From assembly GCA_007123195.1 (NCBI GenBank), contig SKLO01000085.1:1-8532 (forward strand): a stretch of DNA of 8,532 nucleotides, read 5' to 3'. A model generated the notes under the pieces. That model was given only the letters and a program-made list of their open reading frames with translations. It searched no databases and was not told where the DNA came from. Every line of letters starts with the position of its first letter. The first letter of the stretch is position 1. Of the stretch, positions 1-6,737 are shown piece by piece. This DNA is from Verrucomicrobiales bacterium. Its GTDB lineage: Bacteria > Verrucomicrobiota > Verrucomicrobiia > Verrucomicrobiales > SKLO01. Made by a program: the position numbers and the translations under genes.

Positions 1-263
1 GCCGGTCGTCAGCGCCCGGCCCGGCAGGCATCCACCCCGGGCCCGGTAGCGTTCCCGCCGATGCCCCCGGCGTCAAGTCGCTTGCCCAGCTCCCAGACGC
101 GGGTGCGGATGCCATGCTGCGGCCCGGCCCGGTGGCCACCCGCGCCGGGCGGTGGTTGCCTTCCGCGGTGGCGGACGTAACGTTCCCGGGGACCAGCATC
201 GCCTTGCCGACACCATCCAGAGACGGCCAGCGCCGCCGGTCTGTTCCATCCCGATCACTTTCC
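1..263. other. Region upstream of sufS, no gene assigned
   Basis: No coding sequence is supported here. On the + strand the frame of sufS stays open back to about base 3 and contains an ATG at 114, but the translation is rich in Pro, Arg and Ala, has no recognisable motif and lies upstream of where the SufS fold normally begins. Another + frame ends at the TAA at 178-180 and could be the tail of an upstream gene, but its Pro/Arg-rich sequence resembles neither SufD nor any other protein I know. No AT-rich promoter-like stretch or terminator hairpin is obvious. Confidence 0.4.
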
Positions 264-1511
264 ATGCCAACGCCTTTGCCGACCGACCTCAGCCGCGCGC
301 GCGCCGATTTTCCGATCCTGGCCCGCTCGGTCGGCCGAGGCGAGGGCAAGCCGCTGGTTTATCTCGACAACGCCGCCACCACCCAGAAACCGCTGGCGGT
401 GATCGAGACGGTCGACCGCTTCTACCGCCACGAGAACGCCAACATCCATCGCGGCGTGCATTACCTCAGCATGCATGCCACCGACGCCTACGACCGCGCG
501 CGCGAGCGGGTGGCGCGGGCGATCGGGGCCGGAGATCCGGCCGAGGTGGTGTTCACCCGGGGCGCCACCGAGGCGATCAACCTGGTCGCGTCCAGCTTCG
601 CCGGCGACCGCTTCCAGCCGGGCGACGAGATCGTGCTGACGGTCATGGAGCACCACGCCAACATCGTGCCCTGGCAACTGCTCGCCGGACGCCGCGGGCT
701 GGTGCTCAAGTGGGCGCCGGTGACCGACAGCGGCGAGATCGATCCCGACGCCTTCCGCCGCTGCTTCTCCCCGCGCACCCGGCTGGCCGCGTTCACCCAG
801 GTGTCGAACGCCCTGGGCACGGTCAATCCGGTCGACGAGATGGTGCGCATCGCGCGCGAGCACGGCGCCCACGTGTTGATCGACGGCGCCCAGGGCGTGC
901 CGCACGGGCAGATCGAGGTGGCGCGGCTCGGGGCCGACTTCTACACCTTCTCCGGCCACAAGGTGTGCGGTCCCGACGGCATCGGCGTGTTGTGGGGGCG
1001 GCGCGAGTTGCTCGACGCCATGCCGCCCTATCAAGGCGGCGGCGACATGATCGAGCGGGTGTCGATCGACGGCACCACCTTTCGCCGCAGCCCGGAGCGG
1101 TTCGAGGCCGGCACGCCGAACATCAGCGGCGCGATCGGGCTGGGTGCGGCGTTCGACTACCTCGACGGCCTCGGCTGGGACGCGATTCGCCGGCACGAGC
1201 ACGAACTGCTGTGCGAGGCCACTGCAAGGCTGCAGGAGATCGACGGCCTGCGGGTGCTGGGGCCGTCGCAGCCGGGGTCCAAGGTGGCGGTGATTTCGTT
1301 CACCATGGACTCGGCCCACCCGCACGACATCGGCACCATTCTCGACACCGAAGGCGTGGCGATTCGCGCCGGCCATCATTGCGCCCAGCCGTTGATGCAG
1401 CACTTCGGCATCGCCGGCACCGCGCGCGCCTCGTTTGCCTTCTACAACAACCGCGACGACATCGATCGTCTGGTGGCGGGCCTGACGAAGGTGAAGAAAT
1501 TTTTTGGATAG
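264..1511 (+). CDS. sufS: SufS-type cysteine desulfurase
   Basis: A 415-residue PLP-dependent group II cysteine desulfurase. It removes sulfur from L-cysteine, giving alanine and an enzyme persulfide that feeds cytosolic Fe-S cluster assembly. Visible landmarks are YLDNAATTQKP (33-43), the PLP-stacking histidine region MEHHANIVPW (128-137), IDGAQ with PLP-binding D207 (206-210), the Schiff-base lysine K233 in SGHKVCGP, RFEAGTPN (279-286), and catalytic C373 in the short SufS-type loop RAGHHCAQP. Length and C-terminus are typical. The ATG at 264 was chosen because the protein then begins about 30 residues before the YLDNAATT motif, as in the family; an in-frame ATG at 114 would add 50 low-complexity residues. 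No Shine-Dalgarno sequence is seen. sufU follows after 73 bp, so the two are probably co-transcribed. sufBCD are not in the window and may lie upstream. Confidence 0.95.
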   Translation: MPTPLPTDLSRARADFPILARSVGRGEGKPLVYLDNAATTQKPLAVIETVDRFYRHENANIHRGVHYLSMHATDAYDRARERVARAIGAGDPAEVVFTRGATEAINLVASSFAGDRFQPGDEIVLTVMEHHANIVPWQLLAGRRGLVLKWAPVTDSGEIDPDAFRRCFSPRTRLAAFTQVSNALGTVNPVDEMVRIAREHGAHVLIDGAQGVPHGQIEVARLGADFYTFSGHKVCGPDGIGVLWGRRELLDAMPPYQGGGDMIERVSIDGTTFRRSPERFEAGTPNISGAIGLGAAFDYLDGLGWDAIRRHEHELLCEATARLQEIDGLRVLGPSQPGSKVAVISFTMDSAHPHDIGTILDTEGVAIRAGHHCAQPLMQHFGIAGTARASFAFYNNRDDIDRLVAGLTKVKKFFG

Positions 1512-1584
1512 ACCGCACCGGCCGCCATTCCGCCGGGCCCGGCCGCGGGCCCGCACCGGCCGCCTTGAAGCCACCACCATCCGC

Positions 1585-2043
1585 ATGGAAGACCTCGAAG
1601 AACTGTATCAGGAAATCATCCTCAGCCACAACCGCAGCCCGCACAACGAAGGCCGGCTCGACCCGCGCACCGGCGAGGCCGAGGGGTTCAACCCGTTGTG
1701 TGGCGACCAGCTGACCGTGCACGTGCGCGAGGGCGGCGACGGCCGCCTGGACGCGGTCCGTTTCACCGGCCAGGGCTGCGCCATCTCGCGGGCGTCGGCC
1801 TCGATCATGACCCAGGCGGTGCAGGCACTGCCGCGCGCCGAGGTCGACCGCCGCATCGCCGAGGCGCTGGAGATGCTGACCGGAAGGGAGGAGCCCGAGA
1901 TCGACCTCGACAAGCTGGGCGAACTGGCCGCGCTGGCGGGTGTGCGCCAGTTTCCCGCACGGATCAAGTGCGCCACCCTGGCCTGGCACGCCCTCGCTGC
2001 GGCGCTCAAGGGCCGCGACCGGGTGACCACCGAGGAGGGGTAA
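1585..2043 (+). CDS. sufU: SufU-type sulfur acceptor/Fe-S assembly protein
   Basis: A 152-residue protein of the IscU/SufU (NifU N-terminal) fold. In Firmicutes SufU is a zinc-bound sulfurtransferase that takes the persulfide from SufS and hands it to SufBCD. The expected ligands are all visible: C39 and D41 in NPLCGDQ, C65 in GQGCAIS, and C129 in RIKCATLAW. The lysine before the last cysteine (where IscU has a different active-site pattern) and the roughly 20-residue insertion between the second and third cysteines (about 85-110) mark it as SufU rather than IscU. The ATG at 1585 gives the normal start MEDLEELYQEIILSHNR; an in-frame ATG at 1504 would overlap sufS and add 27 Arg/Pro-rich residues. 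No clear ribosome-binding site is present, so translation may depend partly on sufS. Its pairing with SufS supports a SufBCDSU-type pathway. Confidence 0.93.
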   Translation: MEDLEELYQEIILSHNRSPHNEGRLDPRTGEAEGFNPLCGDQLTVHVREGGDGRLDAVRFTGQGCAISRASASIMTQAVQALPRAEVDRRIAEALEMLTGREEPEIDLDKLGELAALAGVRQFPARIKCATLAWHALAAALKGRDRVTTEEG

Positions 2044-2190
2044 CCCGGAGCGGGAGGAAGCGGTCGCTGCGGTGGTGGATTCAACCGGCGAAGAGCGGTT
2101 GTCGGCTGTTGATTCAAGTCCGGGTGCGCCAACAGAACCGGGGCACCGCCAACCTGCGGCCGGGGCGGGCCTGTCGGGATCGGAACCAGC

Positions 2191-2224
2191 TTGTTGATAA
2201 AACATGCATATGGAATACGTGTTA
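2191..2224 (+). promoter_or_regulatory. AT-rich island, probable nsrR promoter region
   Basis: This short AT-rich stretch stands out from very GC-rich surroundings and lies 57-90 bp before the nsrR start. It holds TTGTTG (2191-2196), GATAAA (2196-2201) and TGGAAT (2211-2216), each partly like a -35 or -10 hexamer, but I cannot pair them at ideal spacing with a good match on both sides. Position and composition are the main evidence. The putative NsrR operator lies inside it, so binding would block RNA polymerase. Confidence 0.4.
2201..2223. promoter_or_regulatory. Putative NsrR operator, 11-1-11 inverted repeat
   Basis: The left half-site is AACATGCATAT (2201-2211), followed by a single G, then GAATACGTGTT (2213-2223), whose reverse complement is AACACGTATTC. 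The halves agree at 7 of 11 positions. The known enterobacterial NsrR site is, as I recall it, an 11-1-11 inverted repeat of a motif close to AAGATGCATTT; the left half matches that at 9 of 11 positions and the right half at 7. The site lies 57 bp upstream of the nsrR ATG, fitting autoregulation and control of the downstream heme-protein gene. It was read by eye and the palindrome is imperfect. Confidence 0.5.
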
Positions 2225-2261
2225 ATCCAGGCACCCACTGGCGAGCCTCTGTTTCGCCCCC

Positions 2262-2279
2262 GCTGAATCCGCTGAATCC
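2262..2279 (+). repeat. Tandem 9-bp repeat abutting the nsrR start
   Basis: GCTGAATCC occurs twice in a row (2262-2270 and 2271-2279), ending one base before the nsrR ATG. It fills the place where a Shine-Dalgarno sequence would be expected, and none is present. It may be a small slippage duplication; no function is evident. Confidence 0.55.
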
Positions 2280-2280
2280 G

Positions 2281-2772
2281 ATGACCTTGACCTTGTTTTC
2301 CGATTACACCCTGAGGGTGCTGATGTTCGCCGCGGCCCGGCGACCGGAGCAGTTCTCGATCGAGGAGGTGGCCGATGCGTTTTCGCTGTCGCGCCATCAC
2401 CTCGCCAAGGTGGTTCATCACCTGGCCAAACGGGGCGACCTCGAATCCAGGCGCGGTCGCGGTGGCGGGGTGGTGCTGGCGCGCGACCCGCAGCGGATCG
2501 CCATTGGCGACGTGGTCCGCGCCAGCGAAACCGGGGCCGCCTTGGTGGAATGCTTTGACCCGTCCCGGAACCAGTGCATTTTGGCCGGCAGTTGTCGGCT
2601 CCAAACCGTTCTGAATGAGGCAACCAGGGCCTTTTATACGGTTCTGGATAAATACACCCTGGCGGACCTGGTCGAGGGCGGGCACGGCCGGCGGTTGCGC
2701 CAGGCGTTGGGCCTGGCGACCGCCGGCGCCGGGTCGGGACCTGAACCATCATTGGGAGGACAGCCATCGTGA
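2281..2772 (+). CDS. nsrR: NsrR-type Rrf2 family nitric-oxide-sensing repressor
   Basis: A 163-residue Rrf2-family regulator. NsrR proteins hold an Fe-S cluster that NO destroys, releasing repression of NO-detoxification genes. The start LTLFSDYTLRVLMF matches the NsrR N-terminal signature, and D8 corresponds to the Asp that ligates the cluster in Streptomyces NsrR. A winged helix-turn-helix follows (about 25-68: helix EEVADAFSLSRHHLAKVVHHL, wing RRGRGGGVVLA). The cluster cysteines are C91, C99 and C105 in ECFDPSRNQC and GSCRL, followed by the YTLADLV tail (125-131) typical of NsrR. This pattern differs from IscR, whose N-terminus reads RLTSKGRYA. The last 30 residues are an unconserved Gly/Pro-rich tail. 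The ATG at 2281 was chosen because the family begins there; upstream in-frame codons give no homology and there is no clear ribosome-binding site. The stop overlaps the next gene's GTG start (GTGA at 2769-2772). Confidence 0.9.
   Translation: MTLTLFSDYTLRVLMFAAARRPEQFSIEEVADAFSLSRHHLAKVVHHLAKRGDLESRRGRGGGVVLARDPQRIAIGDVVRASETGAALVECFDPSRNQCILAGSCRLQTVLNEATRAFYTVLDKYTLADLVEGGHGRRLRQALGLATAGAGSGPEPSLGGQPS
2754..2760 (+). promoter_or_regulatory. Strong Shine-Dalgarno for the GTG-start heme gene
   Basis: GGGAGGA ends 8 bases before the GTG at 2769 and lies within the last codons of nsrR. It is one of the few convincing ribosome-binding sites in the window and decides the start of the monoheme gene in favour of GTG 2769 over the in-frame ATG at 2814. 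Confidence 0.75.
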
Positions 2773-4193
2773 GTTATCGGAACATTCATTGGGAACACGG
2801 CCGCCGAACGGGCATGACGGCATGCTTGGCGGTCGCATGGGGCCTGCTGGCCGGAGGGTTGGTGCCGATGCCGGCCTCGGCGCAGGACTACGAGCGGGCA
2901 CCGGTGCGGTGGTCGGAGTCGCAGCCGGCGGACGACGTGAGCGCCCTGCAGCAGCGGCTGGCCAGCGGCGAGCTGGAGTTGGCGGGCAACGGCCGCGAGT
3001 TGCTCGATCAATTGCTCGATGAGTTTGGTGTTCCGGCTTCAAGTCAGGTGCTGGTGTTCTCCAAGACCAGCCTGCAGCGGCATTACATCAGTCCGCGGAC
3101 TCCGCGCGCGATCTACTTCAATGACCGGATTTTTGTGGGCTGGGTGCCGGGCGGGGCGATCGAGCTGGCGACCATGGATCCGCAGCTGGGCACGGTGTTT
3201 TATTTGGTGGAGGAGCGACCGCCGCCGCCGCCGCCGGCCGGGGCCGGCAACGGGGACCTGGCCGAGGGCAGCGGGCACGGCCCCGGACCGCAGTTCATTC
3301 GCGACCGGGACTGCCTGTCGTGCCATGGCGGGATGTTCGTGCGCGGCATTCCCGGTTTGTTCGCGCGCTCGGTGTTTCCGACCGAGGGCGGCGAGCCGTT
3401 GCTGCGGCACGGCACCGAGATCGTCGATCACCGGACCCCGTTCCGGGTGCGCTGGGGAGGTTGGTATGTGACCGGCAGCCACGGCGACGAGTTGCACCGC
3501 GGCAACGTGTTTGCCAGCGACTCCGACCGCGGATTGGAGGTGGATCTTGAGGCCGGAGCCAATCTGACCGACCTGTCCGGTTTGGTGGATTTGTCCGGTT
3601 ACCCGGCGGAGACCAGTGACATCGTCGCGTTGATGGTGCTGGAGCACCAGATGGCGATGCACAACGCGCTGACCAGGGCGCAACTGAGGGGGCGCCACAT
3701 GCTGCACTACCAGGCCGGCCTGCAGCGGGAGCTGGGCGAGGAGGTGAGCGAGGAGCCGGAGTATGAAAGTGTGGTGCGGGTGTTCGATGGCCTGGTGGAG
3801 GAAGTGGTGGACGCGCTCCTGTTCAAGGGCGAGGCACCGATGCCCGAAGGGGGTGTCAGTGGGGATCCGCGCTTTCTTGAGGACTACCAGGCCGGGGCGC
3901 GGCTGGACGGGCGCGGCCGGTCCCTGCGGGAATTCGATCTCAAGACCCGGCTGATGAAGCACCGTTGCAGCCCGTTGATCGACAGCGAACTGTTCGCGGC
4001 GCTGCCGGCGTCGCTCAAGGAGCGCATTTATGAGCGGCTTGCGGAGGCGCTGGATCTCGACCGGCCGCACCCGCGCTACCGGCATCTCGGCGCGGCCGAG
4101 CGGTTGCGGATTTCTGCCATCCTGAAGGAGACCCACGACGGCTTGCCGGAGGGATGGATGGAGGGGGTGGTTGACGACGGTGGCGATTTGTGA
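2769..4193 (+). CDS. Exported monoheme c-type protein of unknown function
   Basis: A 474-residue protein I cannot name. Residues 1-38 form a signal peptide (hydrophobic 17-32, AXA-type cleavage at ASA|QDY), so the mature protein is periplasmic. One heme c attachment motif, CLSCH (C182, C185, H186), lies in a conserved-looking block FIRDRDCLSCHGGMFVRGIPGLFARSVF that is split in the sequence by no gap. Further His-containing blocks are WGGWYVTGSHGDELHRGN (229-246), ALMVLEHQMAMHNALTRA (287-304; H293 and H298) and DLKTRLMKHRCSPLIDS (390-406). I remember similar blocks, including this C-terminal 'TRL...CSPLI...L' and 'ILKET..GLPEGW' end, in unnamed planctomycete, verrucomicrobial and acidobacterial proteins with one CXXCH. 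A Pro run (151-156) precedes the heme. The GTG start is supported by a strong Shine-Dalgarno and by overlap with the nsrR stop, which suggests coupled translation and NO-linked control. A heme-based redox or NO-handling role is inference only; the sixth heme ligand is unknown. Confidence 0.85.
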   Translation: MSYRNIHWEHGRRTGMTACLAVAWGLLAGGLVPMPASAQDYERAPVRWSESQPADDVSALQQRLASGELELAGNGRELLDQLLDEFGVPASSQVLVFSKTSLQRHYISPRTPRAIYFNDRIFVGWVPGGAIELATMDPQLGTVFYLVEERPPPPPPAGAGNGDLAEGSGHGPGPQFIRDRDCLSCHGGMFVRGIPGLFARSVFPTEGGEPLLRHGTEIVDHRTPFRVRWGGWYVTGSHGDELHRGNVFASDSDRGLEVDLEAGANLTDLSGLVDLSGYPAETSDIVALMVLEHQMAMHNALTRAQLRGRHMLHYQAGLQRELGEEVSEEPEYESVVRVFDGLVEEVVDALLFKGEAPMPEGGVSGDPRFLEDYQAGARLDGRGRSLREFDLKTRLMKHRCSPLIDSELFAALPASLKERIYERLAEALDLDRPHPRYRHLGAAERLRISAILKETHDGLPEGWMEGVVDDGGDL

Positions 4194-4267
4194 CCGGGCG
4201 GAAGATTTGAAGTGCCGGGCACCCGTGGCGGGTGGATGGTGGGGCATTGGCACGAGAAGATGCAGAG

Positions 4268-5695
4268 ATGGCGGCCGACGAACGCGACGGCGCGGGTTCG
4301 CACCGCAATGGCAATGGCCGGGCCCGGGGGCGTGGCCGCAGCCATCGCGGTCGTTCAACGGCAATCAACCCGGGGCCGCCGGTGCGGCCGAGCCGGGCGC
4401 TGGGGCAGAATTTCCTTCAGGACGCGGAGGTGGCGCGCTGGATTGCCGATCAGCTGCCGGTGGCAGCGGACGACCTGGTGGTGGAGTTGGGGCCTGGCGG
4501 GGGCGCGTTGACCGAATGGTTGATCGGCCGCGGGCGGCGGTTGTTGGCGATCGAGCGCGACGACCGGCTGGCGGCGGCGCTGGCCGGCCGCTGGGAGGGT
4601 GACCAGTTGGAGGTGGTGGCAGCGGACGGAGCAGCCTTTGATCGCCGGCCGTTGTTTGCCGAGGCGCCGGTCCGGCTGGTGGGCAACCTGCCGTATTCGG
4701 TGGGCACCCAACTGCTGCTGGCGTGGCTGCGACCGCCTTCGCCGGTGGCCACGGCGGTGTTGATGCTGCAGAAGGAGGTGGTCAACCGCCTGTGCGCGGC
4801 ACCGGGCGGTGGCGAATACGGGTCGCTGACGCTGCAGGTCGGGCTCGACTGGTTGGCGCGGCCGTTGCGCACGGTGGGACCCGAGGTGTTCAAGCCGCGG
4901 CCGGCGGTGGATTCGGCGGTGGTGCTGTTGGAGCCGCGCCCTCCGGGTTCGCGGCCGCCGGTCGACCGCTCCCGGTTTGAGACGATGGTCAGGATCGGTT
5001 TCTCGCAGCGGCGCAAGCAGGTGAAGAACCTGCTGCCGCCGCCGCCCGCGGGGGTGCCGGAATGGCCCGAACTGGCGCGGCGGCTGGGCTGCGCCGAGAC
5101 CGCCCGGGCGCAGGAGCTGGACCTGGACCAGTGGATCACCCTCACCAACATCCACAACGGCGCGGGCGCGGATGGGGGCGGGGCGGTCGGCCAGCGCGAC
5201 GACGAGTTGTTCGACGTGGTGGACGAGCGCGACCAGGTGGTCGGCACGGCCAGTCGCGGCGAGGTCCACGCGAGGGGCATGCGGCACCGGGCGGTGCACA
5301 TTTTCCTGTGCAATCGTGACGGCGAGGTGTGGTTGCAGAAGCGTTCGCACCTGAAGGACCGGCAGCCGTTGAAGTGGGACTCCAGCGCGGCCGGCCATGT
5401 CGACGCCGGCGAGAGCTACGATCGGGCGGCGGCGCGCGAGGTGGCGGAGGAACTAGGCCTCGATCTGCCGCTGGTGGAGGTGGGCGCGCTGTCGGCGTCG
5501 GCCGAGACCGACCAGGAATTTGTCAGGCTTTACCGGGCCGGCTGGAACGGCAAGCCGTTGCGCTACCCACCGGCGGAGATCGATTGCGGGGAATTTTTCA
5601 CCATCGAGCAGATCGACCGGTGGGCAGAGGCCAGGCCGGGGGATTTCGCGCCCGGTTTCCTGGCCTGTTGGCGGCTGTATCGGGAGTGTGGCTGA
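4268..5695 (+). CDS. rsmA: RsmA (KsgA) 16S rRNA dimethyltransferase fused to Nudix hydrolase
   Basis: A 475-residue two-domain protein in one uninterrupted frame. Residues about 42-295 are RsmA, which dimethylates A1518 and A1519 of 16S rRNA using SAM: GQNFL (46-50), SAM motif ELGPGGGALTEWL (73-85), acidic E96 in AIERDD, the catalytic NLPY (140-143), FKPRPAVDSAVV (208-219) and FSQRRKQVKNLL (245-256). Residues about 308-475 are a Nudix domain of the IDI/YfcD-like type with a complete box: G376, E382, R390, E391, E394, E395, G397 in GHVDAGE...REVAEELGL. The isomerase cysteine of IPP isomerase is absent (WDSSAAGHV), so a pyrophosphohydrolase is likelier; its substrate is unknown. Residues 1-41 are a basic Gly/Arg/His-rich tail. 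ATG 4268 was chosen; an in-frame ATG at 4232 would add 12 residues. In E. coli, ksgA sits beside the Ap4A hydrolase gene apaH, a suggestive parallel only. Confidence 0.9.
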   Translation: MAADERDGAGSHRNGNGRARGRGRSHRGRSTAINPGPPVRPSRALGQNFLQDAEVARWIADQLPVAADDLVVELGPGGGALTEWLIGRGRRLLAIERDDRLAAALAGRWEGDQLEVVAADGAAFDRRPLFAEAPVRLVGNLPYSVGTQLLLAWLRPPSPVATAVLMLQKEVVNRLCAAPGGGEYGSLTLQVGLDWLARPLRTVGPEVFKPRPAVDSAVVLLEPRPPGSRPPVDRSRFETMVRIGFSQRRKQVKNLLPPPPAGVPEWPELARRLGCAETARAQELDLDQWITLTNIHNGAGADGGGAVGQRDDELFDVVDERDQVVGTASRGEVHARGMRHRAVHIFLCNRDGEVWLQKRSHLKDRQPLKWDSSAAGHVDAGESYDRAAAREVAEELGLDLPLVEVGALSASAETDQEFVRLYRAGWNGKPLRYPPAEIDCGEFFTIEQIDRWAEARPGDFAPGFLACWRLYRECG

Positions 5696-5816
5696 ATCCA
5701 CATGGTGATGGGAGGCGATCAAACCACGAATGGACGCGAAGCATCATATCGGCGCTTCTTTGGATTTTTCCGATCTCCCGGCTTCCAACCTCCAATCTCC
5801 ATTCCAGGGTCAATGG
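5696..5816. other. Convergent intergenic spacer with dispersed-repeat-like strings
   Basis: This 121 bp gap separates the convergent rsmA fusion and GT9 gene and is more AT-rich than its surroundings. It contains AACCACGAATGGACGCGAA (about 5723-5741) and, further on, CTTCCAACCTCCAATCTCC (about 5781-5799). Both resemble short strings I remember recurring between genes in verrucomicrobial genomes, but only one copy of each is present here. A bidirectional terminator is expected at this position, yet I see no strong hairpin with a T-tract. Confidence 0.4.
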
Positions 5817-6737
5817 TTATTGGGTCGGCAGGTCGTTGATGCGGGCCAGCACGTCGTCGGTGGCCAGTCGGTTGAGATCGCCGGCGGTTGCGCGCACGGT
5901 CTCAAGGCGGCCCTGCCAGGGGCGCCAGATGCCGGGGTCGGTGGGGCCGAACAGCACCAATCCGGGCAGTCCGCAGGCATTGGCGAGGTGGCTGATGCCG
6001 CTGTCGTGGCCGATGAAGGCCCGGCATTGGCCGGCGAGGCGATCGCTGAGCTGGTCCAGCGGCAGGCTGTCCCAGTGATCGACCGGCAGGCCTTGCCAGG
6101 CTTCAAGCAGGGTGGCGGTGATGCCGCGCTCGGCTTCCGCCTCGCCGGTGACCAGCACCAGCGGGGTGCCCTGGTCGGCGAGGCTGCGGCCGAGGTCCCT
6201 CCAGCGGTCGGCCGGCCAGCACTTGTGGATGCCACCGCTGCCCGGGTGCAGGGCGATTGGTGTCGTCGAGGGGCCTTGCGCCGGCGGTGGTGTGGCCAAT
6301 GCGGGGGCCTCCTGCTCCAGCCACATGGCCAGGCTTTCGAGCGGGCGCGCCAGTTGCAGCACGGCGTGGTGTCCGGTGGTCTCGTCAATCCTTGCGGGGC
6401 CGTGGATCAGGGTGGCCTTGGTGAAGCGCCGCAGGTTGGCGTCGAAGATGCCCTGGGGATCAAACAGGTAGCTGATGATCAATTGGAACCCGCCGAGCCA
6501 CTGTTCCAGTTCCGGCCGGATGCCGGCCCCGGGCATGAACAGCGGGGCGTAGACGCCGTGCTCGAACGAGCGCACCCGGTCGGCCACCCCGGCCTTGACC
6601 GCAAGGTCGACCACCGGCTTGTAGCCGAGCACCTCGATTTCGAGTTCCGGCAGCGAGTTCCGCAGCAGCTGAATCGCGGGCAGCGTAAGCAGGAAGTCGC
6701 CGATGGCGCCGCCGCGGATGACCAGGGCCTTGGGCAT
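5817..6737 (-). CDS. Glycosyltransferase family 9 (heptosyltransferase-like) protein
   Basis: A 306-residue GT-B fold enzyme of family GT9, whose members transfer heptose from an ADP-heptose donor to the LPS inner core on the cytoplasmic side of the inner membrane. The N-terminal acceptor domain starts MPKALVIRGGAIGDFLLTLP, where D13 matches the catalytic-base Asp of WaaC/WaaF. The C-terminal donor domain shows LHPGSGGIHKCWP (163-175) and GHDSGISHLANACGLPGLVLFGPTDPGIW (243-271, written here as the family block), typical of nucleotide-sugar binding. Length is a little short of WaaC/WaaF (about 320-350), with a Pro-rich linker near 145-160. It may act on LPS or another glycan; the exact sugar cannot be read. 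Start ATG is at 6735-6737 with no good Shine-Dalgarno. It lies 77 bp after rlpA in the same direction and converges on rsmA. Confidence 0.87.
   Translation of the reverse strand: MPKALVIRGGAIGDFLLTLPAIQLLRNSLPELEIEVLGYKPVVDLAVKAGVADRVRSFEHGVYAPLFMPGAGIRPELEQWLGGFQLIISYLFDPQGIFDANLRRFTKATLIHGPARIDETTGHHAVLQLARPLESLAMWLEQEAPALATPPPAQGPSTTPIALHPGSGGIHKCWPADRWRDLGRSLADQGTPLVLVTGEAEAERGITATLLEAWQGLPVDHWDSLPLDQLSDRLAGQCRAFIGHDSGISHLANACGLPGLVLFGPTDPGIWRPWQGRLETVRATAGDLNRLATDDVLARINDLPTQ

Noticed and set aside
255..1586. 443-codon open frame antisense to sufS
   Set aside because: It mirrors sufS, whose catalytic motifs are all on the + strand; the antisense product is His/Arg/Ala-rich with no motif. 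High GC explains the absence of stops.
152..1714. 520-codon + frame overlapping sufS and sufU
   Set aside because: Arg/Pro/His-rich shadow of the two real genes, with no family motif.
2083..2100. Hairpin AACCG...CGGTT after sufU as a terminator
   Set aside because: Only five base pairs and no following T-tract, so it is not supportable as an intrinsic terminator.
1300..2685. 461-codon - frame across sufU, the nsrR promoter gap and nsrR
   Set aside because: It opposes two well-supported genes and their intergenic region, and its translation has no recognisable domain.
4256..4262. AAGATGC just before the RsmA start as an NsrR site
   Set aside because: It matches only part of one half-site; no second half is found at the required spacing.
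3039..4364. 441-codon - frame opposite the monoheme gene
   Set aside because: The + frame has a signal peptide, CXXCH motif and ribosome-binding site; the - frame has none of these.
4355..5398. 347-codon - frame opposite the RsmA-Nudix gene
   Set aside because: Shadow of a gene with full RsmA and Nudix motifs.
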